Of a DNA stretch of 18,363 nt, positions 15,728-18,363 are shown one piece after another (position 1 is the first letter of the stretch; each line of letters opens with the position of its first letter). The position numbers and the translations under genes are program-made. The DNA comes from JANPII01 sp031424915 (GTDB taxonomy: Bacteria; Pseudomonadota; Alphaproteobacteria; Rickettsiales; Midichloriaceae), in NCBI GenBank assembly GCA_031424915.1, contig JANPII010000172.1, positions 1-18,363 of the forward strand, given 5' to 3'. The notes beneath the pieces were generated by a model that was given only the letters and a program-made list of their open reading frames with translations, had not been told where the DNA came from and did no database searches.

Positions 15728-16666
15728 TTATTTTACCATAGATGCCACTTCTTCTGCGAAGTCGGTCTGCTCTTTTTCTATACCTTCACCTAATGCAAAT
15801 CTTACGTAGCCTGCAATTTTGATTGGTGTGCCAGCAACTTTGGTTGCTTCTTCGATGATAACGCTAACTTTTGTTTTACCATCCATTACAAATACTTGTT
15901 CAAGCAGTACAACCTCTTCGAAGAATTTGCGCACACGTCCTTCCAACATTTTTTCAATAACTTCAGGAGGCTTGCCAGAGGCCAAAGATTGCTCACGCAG
16001 AATATTTTTTTCTTTTTCAATTCTTTTAGGGTCTAGATCTTCAATACGCAATGCCTCAGGAGAAGTGGCTGCAATATGCATAGCCAGCTGCTTACCTAAC
16101 TGCTTTAACTGTTCTACAGGTGCTTTTGATTCTAGAGCAACAAGTACGCCGATTTTTCCCATCTGATCTGCCACCATGTTATGCACATAATGCGCTACAA
16201 CGCCTTCTGTTACACTTATAGTAGCTATACGACGCAGATTTAAGTTTTCCCCTATAATGGCAATGTGCTCAACAACTATTTCCTGCACAGTTTGGCTGAA
16301 GCCGCTAGGACGCGCTTGCTTCAATGATTCAACATCATTGTTATATTCTCCAGCTACATTTGCTATTTTGCGAGCGAGCTCCTGGAACTGCGAGTTTTTA
16401 GCTACAAAGTCAGTCTCAGAGTTTACTTCAATCACTGAGGCTTTTTTGCCATCTGCACTAACATTTACAGCTATTACTCCTTCAGCTGCCACCCTACCAG
16501 ATTTTTTAGAGGCCGCTGCCAATCCTTTCTTACGTAGGTATTCAATAGATGTTTCCATATCGCCCTTGTTTTCTAACAATGCGTTACGGCAATCCATCAT
16601 ACCTGCACCCGTTCTATCTCTCAGCGCCTTTACCGCGCTTGCGCTTACCTCTATTTGTGGACTCAT
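15728..16666 (-). CDS. tsf: Elongation factor Ts
   Basis: The nucleotide exchange factor that releases GDP from EF-Tu. The 312 residues have an N-terminal UBA-like module (VKALRDRTGAGMMDCRNALL, then EYLRKKGLAAASKKSGRVAA), the TDFVA loop (SETDFVAKNSQF) that inserts into EF-Tu, and a duplicated core in which AMHIAATSPEAL marks the second half. Length is as usual for alphaproteobacteria. AAGGAG (16680-16675) abuts the rpsB stop and lies 8 nt before the ATG, so the pair is cotranscribed, as in most bacteria. Confidence 0.98.
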   Translation of the reverse strand: MSPQIEVSASAVKALRDRTGAGMMDCRNALLENKGDMETSIEYLRKKGLAAASKKSGRVAAEGVIAVNVSADGKKASVIEVNSETDFVAKNSQFQELARKIANVAGEYNNDVESLKQARPSGFSQTVQEIVVEHIAIIGENLNLRRIATISVTEGVVAHYVHNMVADQMGKIGVLVALESKAPVEQLKQLGKQLAMHIAATSPEALRIEDLDPKRIEKEKNILREQSLASGKPPEVIEKMLEGRVRKFFEEVVLLEQVFVMDGKTKVSVIIEEATKVAGTPIKIAGYVRFALGEGIEKEQTDFAEEVASMVK

Positions 16667-16679
16667 TTTCTACTCTCCT

Positions 16680-17459
16680 TTATACATTTTCCGTAGATGC
16701 TGGTGACTCCAGTTCTACTGCTTGTACTTCACTAGCACCAAGATCTACACCAGATGCAACCATGCCCTCTTCAATACCTGACAAAATTGCTTCAGCCACT
16801 ACACGAAAGTATAGTTCAATAGCTTTACGCGCATCATCATTTCCTGGTATCACGTAATCAACCCCATCTAATGGTGCATTAGTATCAACAATAGCCACCA
16901 CTGGGATACCCAGCTTGTTGGCCTCAGTAATCGCTAAAGCTTCTTGGATAGTATCCAATACAAATACTATATCAGGCATACCACCCATGTTACGGATACC
17001 GCCTAAAACGCGCTCTAGTTTCTGTTGCTTTCTGGTTAATTCAATACGCTCTTTTTTAGTCAAGCGTTCGTTTGATGCTTCATCTACTAAAATGGCCTCG
17101 TGCTCACGCAATGTTTTGATAGAGTTAGATACGGTACCCCAGTTAGTAAGCATGCCACCTAACCAACGGTGATTGACATAATTCTGTCCACAGCGAGTTG
17201 CATACTCTGCTACAATATCAGAAGCTTGACGTTTAGTTCCTACGAATAAAATACGGCCATTACGAGCTGCTATTTTTTTCAATACCTGCGCCGCCTGAGC
17301 CAACATTGGGGCCGTCTGCTGCAAGTCAATAATATGGATACCATTTTTGCTGCCATAGATATAAGGCCGCATTTTTGGGTTCCAACGATTCTGTTTATGA
17401 CCAAAATGTACTCCACACTCGATCATCTCTTTTATGGTAAAATTAAATGGATTGCTCAC
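16680..17459 (-). CDS. rpsB: 30S ribosomal protein S2
   Basis: Binds the 30S platform-head junction and helps recruit S1. About 259 residues from GTG 17459: MSNPFNFTIKEMIECGVHFG, then HKQNRWNPKMRPYIYGSKNG, the FVGTKRQA block, RWLGGMLTNW, and IPVVAIVDTNAPLDGVDYVI PGNDDA, which are the standard S2 signatures. The frame stays open upstream to 17564, but that hydrophobic extension is not part of the family, and AGAGG (17470-17466) lies 6 nt before the GTG, so the internal GTG is the start. The C-terminus has a short acidic tail. First gene of rpsB-tsf-hydrolase-reductase. Confidence 0.97.
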   Translation of the reverse strand: MSNPFNFTIKEMIECGVHFGHKQNRWNPKMRPYIYGSKNGIHIIDLQQTAPMLAQAAQVLKKIAARNGRILFVGTKRQASDIVAEYATRCGQNYVNHRWLGGMLTNWGTVSNSIKTLREHEAILVDEASNERLTKKERIELTRKQQKLERVLGGIRNMGGMPDIVFVLDTIQEALAITEANKLGIPVVAIVDTNAPLDGVDYVIPGNDDARKAIELYFRVVAEAILSGIEEGMVASGVDLGASEVQAVELESPASTENV

Positions 17460-17465
17460 TATATT

Positions 17466-17470
17466 CCTCT
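17466..17470 (-). promoter_or_regulatory. Ribosome-binding site deciding the rpsB start
   Basis: AGAGG on the minus strand, 6 nt before GTG 17459. It supports the short, family-like S2 N-terminus over the longer open frame. Confidence 0.75.
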
Positions 17471-17710
17471 TTTTGCTTTTGGTTAATCGTAGGATGGGTG
17501 CGCTAAGTAAATATACATAGCACCAAAAGAAACCCACCTGTTTCAGCACTTCTGCCAGGATCAAGCCCTAGCAAATTGTTGTGCGAGAAAATGGTAACAC
17601 ATTATGGCATATAGCGCAAGCATACTGTTGAGCACGAGAATTACTTATTAACGAATCCGTATTCTGCATTGATATTGCCTTATCTTAAGCTTTAGCTTAT
17701 ACTACTAATA

Positions 17711-17856
17711 CCAAGTCTAGGAAATAAGTGCACACTTGAAGCCTTTTTAGTAACTTTAACATACCATTTTCGCGCAAGTATTTGAATACAGGCGTCTCAA
17801 ATGATATATCAAAATTCCTCAAAGATTCTTGCTGTGCACTTATTTCCTAGACTTGG
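17711..17856. mobile_element. 146-bp MITE-like element C with perfect terminal inverted repeats
   Basis: The 24-bp ends CCAAGTCTAGG...GTGCACA (17711-17734) and TGTGCAC...CCTAGACTTGG (17833-17856) are perfect reverse complements, flanked on both sides by TA (17709-17710, 17857-17858). Counting outward the identity runs to 27 bp. The 98-nt interior is AT-rich and non-coding. Perfect ends suggest recent insertion or an active transposase elsewhere; TA flanks point to the IS630/Tc1-mariner type. Confidence 0.75.
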
Positions 17857-17862
17857 TATAAT
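17854..17862 (+). promoter_or_regulatory. Extended -10 promoter at the element C / rseP junction
   Basis: TGGTATAAT matches the extended -10 consensus TGnTATAAT exactly. TGG comes from the end of element C, TA is the flanking TA, and TAAT is flanking DNA. A start near 17869 would leave a 13-nt leader holding AGGGG (17872-17876), 5 nt before the rseP ATG. No good -35 is at 17 bp, as expected for extended -10 promoters. Confidence 0.55.
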
Positions 17863-17881
17863 CTAGTTTTTAGGGGTAGCA

Positions 17882-18363
17882 ATGGATCATATTTTAAATA
17901 CACTACAGTCGATTGCGATATTTGCTTTTGTCATCAGCCTAATCGTATTCATACATGAGCTTGGCCACTATAGTGTGGCACGCCTTTTTGGCGTACGTGT
18001 GCAGGAGTTTTCCATAGGCTTTGGTAAAGCAATATATAGCCGGGTGAGTCATTCTGGAACTCAGTGGAAGATTGGCTGGCTGCCACTAGGCGGCTATGTT
18101 CGTATGCTTGGTGATGCAGGTCCCGCAAGCTTTCCTGACTCTACGGAAATAGCGCAATTGAATGCTGAAGAAAAGAAAGAGGCATTTTATCTTAAGCCAT
18201 TGTGGCAAAAAGCTCTCATAGTATTTGCAGGCCCTGCCGCAAACTATATTCTGGCAATCACTATTATATCTATAACCCTTATGTTATATGGCCAAGTATT
18301 ACTCTCCAATGAAGTTGGAGAGGTGGTACCAGACAGCCCGGCTCAACATGCTGGCATTATGGC
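17882..18363 (+). CDS. rseP: RseP-family site-2 zinc metalloprotease, N-terminal part (runs off the window)
   Basis: An intramembrane protease that cuts transmembrane segments such as anti-sigma factors and leftover signal peptides. About 160 residues are visible from ATG 17882. The first membrane segment carries the zinc site HELGH (FVISLIVFIHELGHYSVARL), followed by FSIGFGKAIY, the membrane-looping KIGWLPLGGYVRMLGD, KPLWQKALIVFAGPAANYIL with the second helix, and the start of a PDZ domain (EVGEVVPDSPAQHAGIM). The second zinc-ligand segment (NxxPxPxLDGG) lies beyond the edge. It stands divergent from rpsB. In many alphaproteobacteria both belong to one rpsB-tsf-pyrH-frr-...-rseP-bamA string, so here that order is broken. 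Confidence 0.95.
   Translation, partial: MDHILNTLQSIAIFAFVISLIVFIHELGHYSVARLFGVRVQEFSIGFGKAIYSRVSHSGTQWKIGWLPLGGYVRMLGDAGPASFPDSTEIAQLNAEEKKEAFYLKPLWQKALIVFAGPAANYILAITIISITLMLYGQVLLSNEVGEVVPDSPAQHAGIM

Larger units (their letters stand above)
17460..17881. other. Divergent intergenic region between rpsB and rseP
   Basis: These 422 nt carry an rpsB leader of uncertain length, whose upstream part stays open in the rpsB frame to 17564. Weak minus-strand promoter-like sequence lies around 17586-17620 (TTGCGC, then TACCAT at 17 bp). The miniature element C and the rseP promoter follow, both listed separately. Ribosomal protein S2 leaders are often autoregulated, but I could not define a conserved structure here. 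Confidence 0.5.

Noticed and set aside
17460..17564. 35-residue N-terminal extension of S2
   Set aside because: Outside the family's N-terminus and lacking a ribosome site, whereas GTG 17459 has AGAGG at 6 nt and gives a canonical S2 start.

Overview
The window comes from an AT-rich alphaproteobacterium. The partial 16S rRNA, the short intergenic regions and the gene content (glmU, lysA, ccmF, a ubiH-family hydroxylase, a thioredoxin-reductase-like ferredoxin reductase with GGQCSALYP) fit an intracellular member of the Rickettsiales or a neighbouring order. The placement rests on recalled resemblance, not on a tree.

Layout. 1-1288 (-): the 5' part of a 16S rRNA gene, with a likely sigma70 promoter near 1375-1404. 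1559-3195 (-): enolase, overlapped by 4 nt by a small HEPN protein of the HI0074 (nucleotidyltransferase substrate-binding) family, whose usual nucleotidyltransferase partner is not visible. 3567-4304 (+): an unrecognised multi-pass membrane protein followed by a terminator-like structure. 4476-10591 (+): a housekeeping run, rsfS-lysA-ccmF-glmU-ubiH-like. It covers ribosome hibernation, diaminopimelate decarboxylation, haem attachment to cytochrome c, UDP-GlcNAc synthesis and ubiquinone hydroxylation, with tight spacing or overlap at most junctions. 10753-11892 (+): two unrecognised genes (69 and about 280 aa). 12118-13243 (-): tRNA-Met(CAU) immediately upstream of tilS. 13244-13720: a gene-free stretch carrying two TA-flanked inverted-repeat elements. 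13721-17459 (-): a probable operon rpsB-tsf-alpha/beta hydrolase-ferredoxin NADP reductase. 17460-17881: a divergent intergenic region with a 152-bp TA-flanked MITE whose right end abuts an extended -10 promoter. 17882-end (+): the start of rseP, cut by the window edge.

Most of the window is core metabolism and translation. The less ordinary content is the orphan HEPN protein coupled to enolase, three different families of TA-flanked miniature inverted-repeat elements with no transposase in the window, one of which forms the upstream part of the rseP promoter, and three genes with no recognisable family. I found no CRISPR array, phage module or complete insertion sequence, and no strong case for a new multi-gene defence system. 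The nearest candidate is the HEPN gene without its antitoxin partner.
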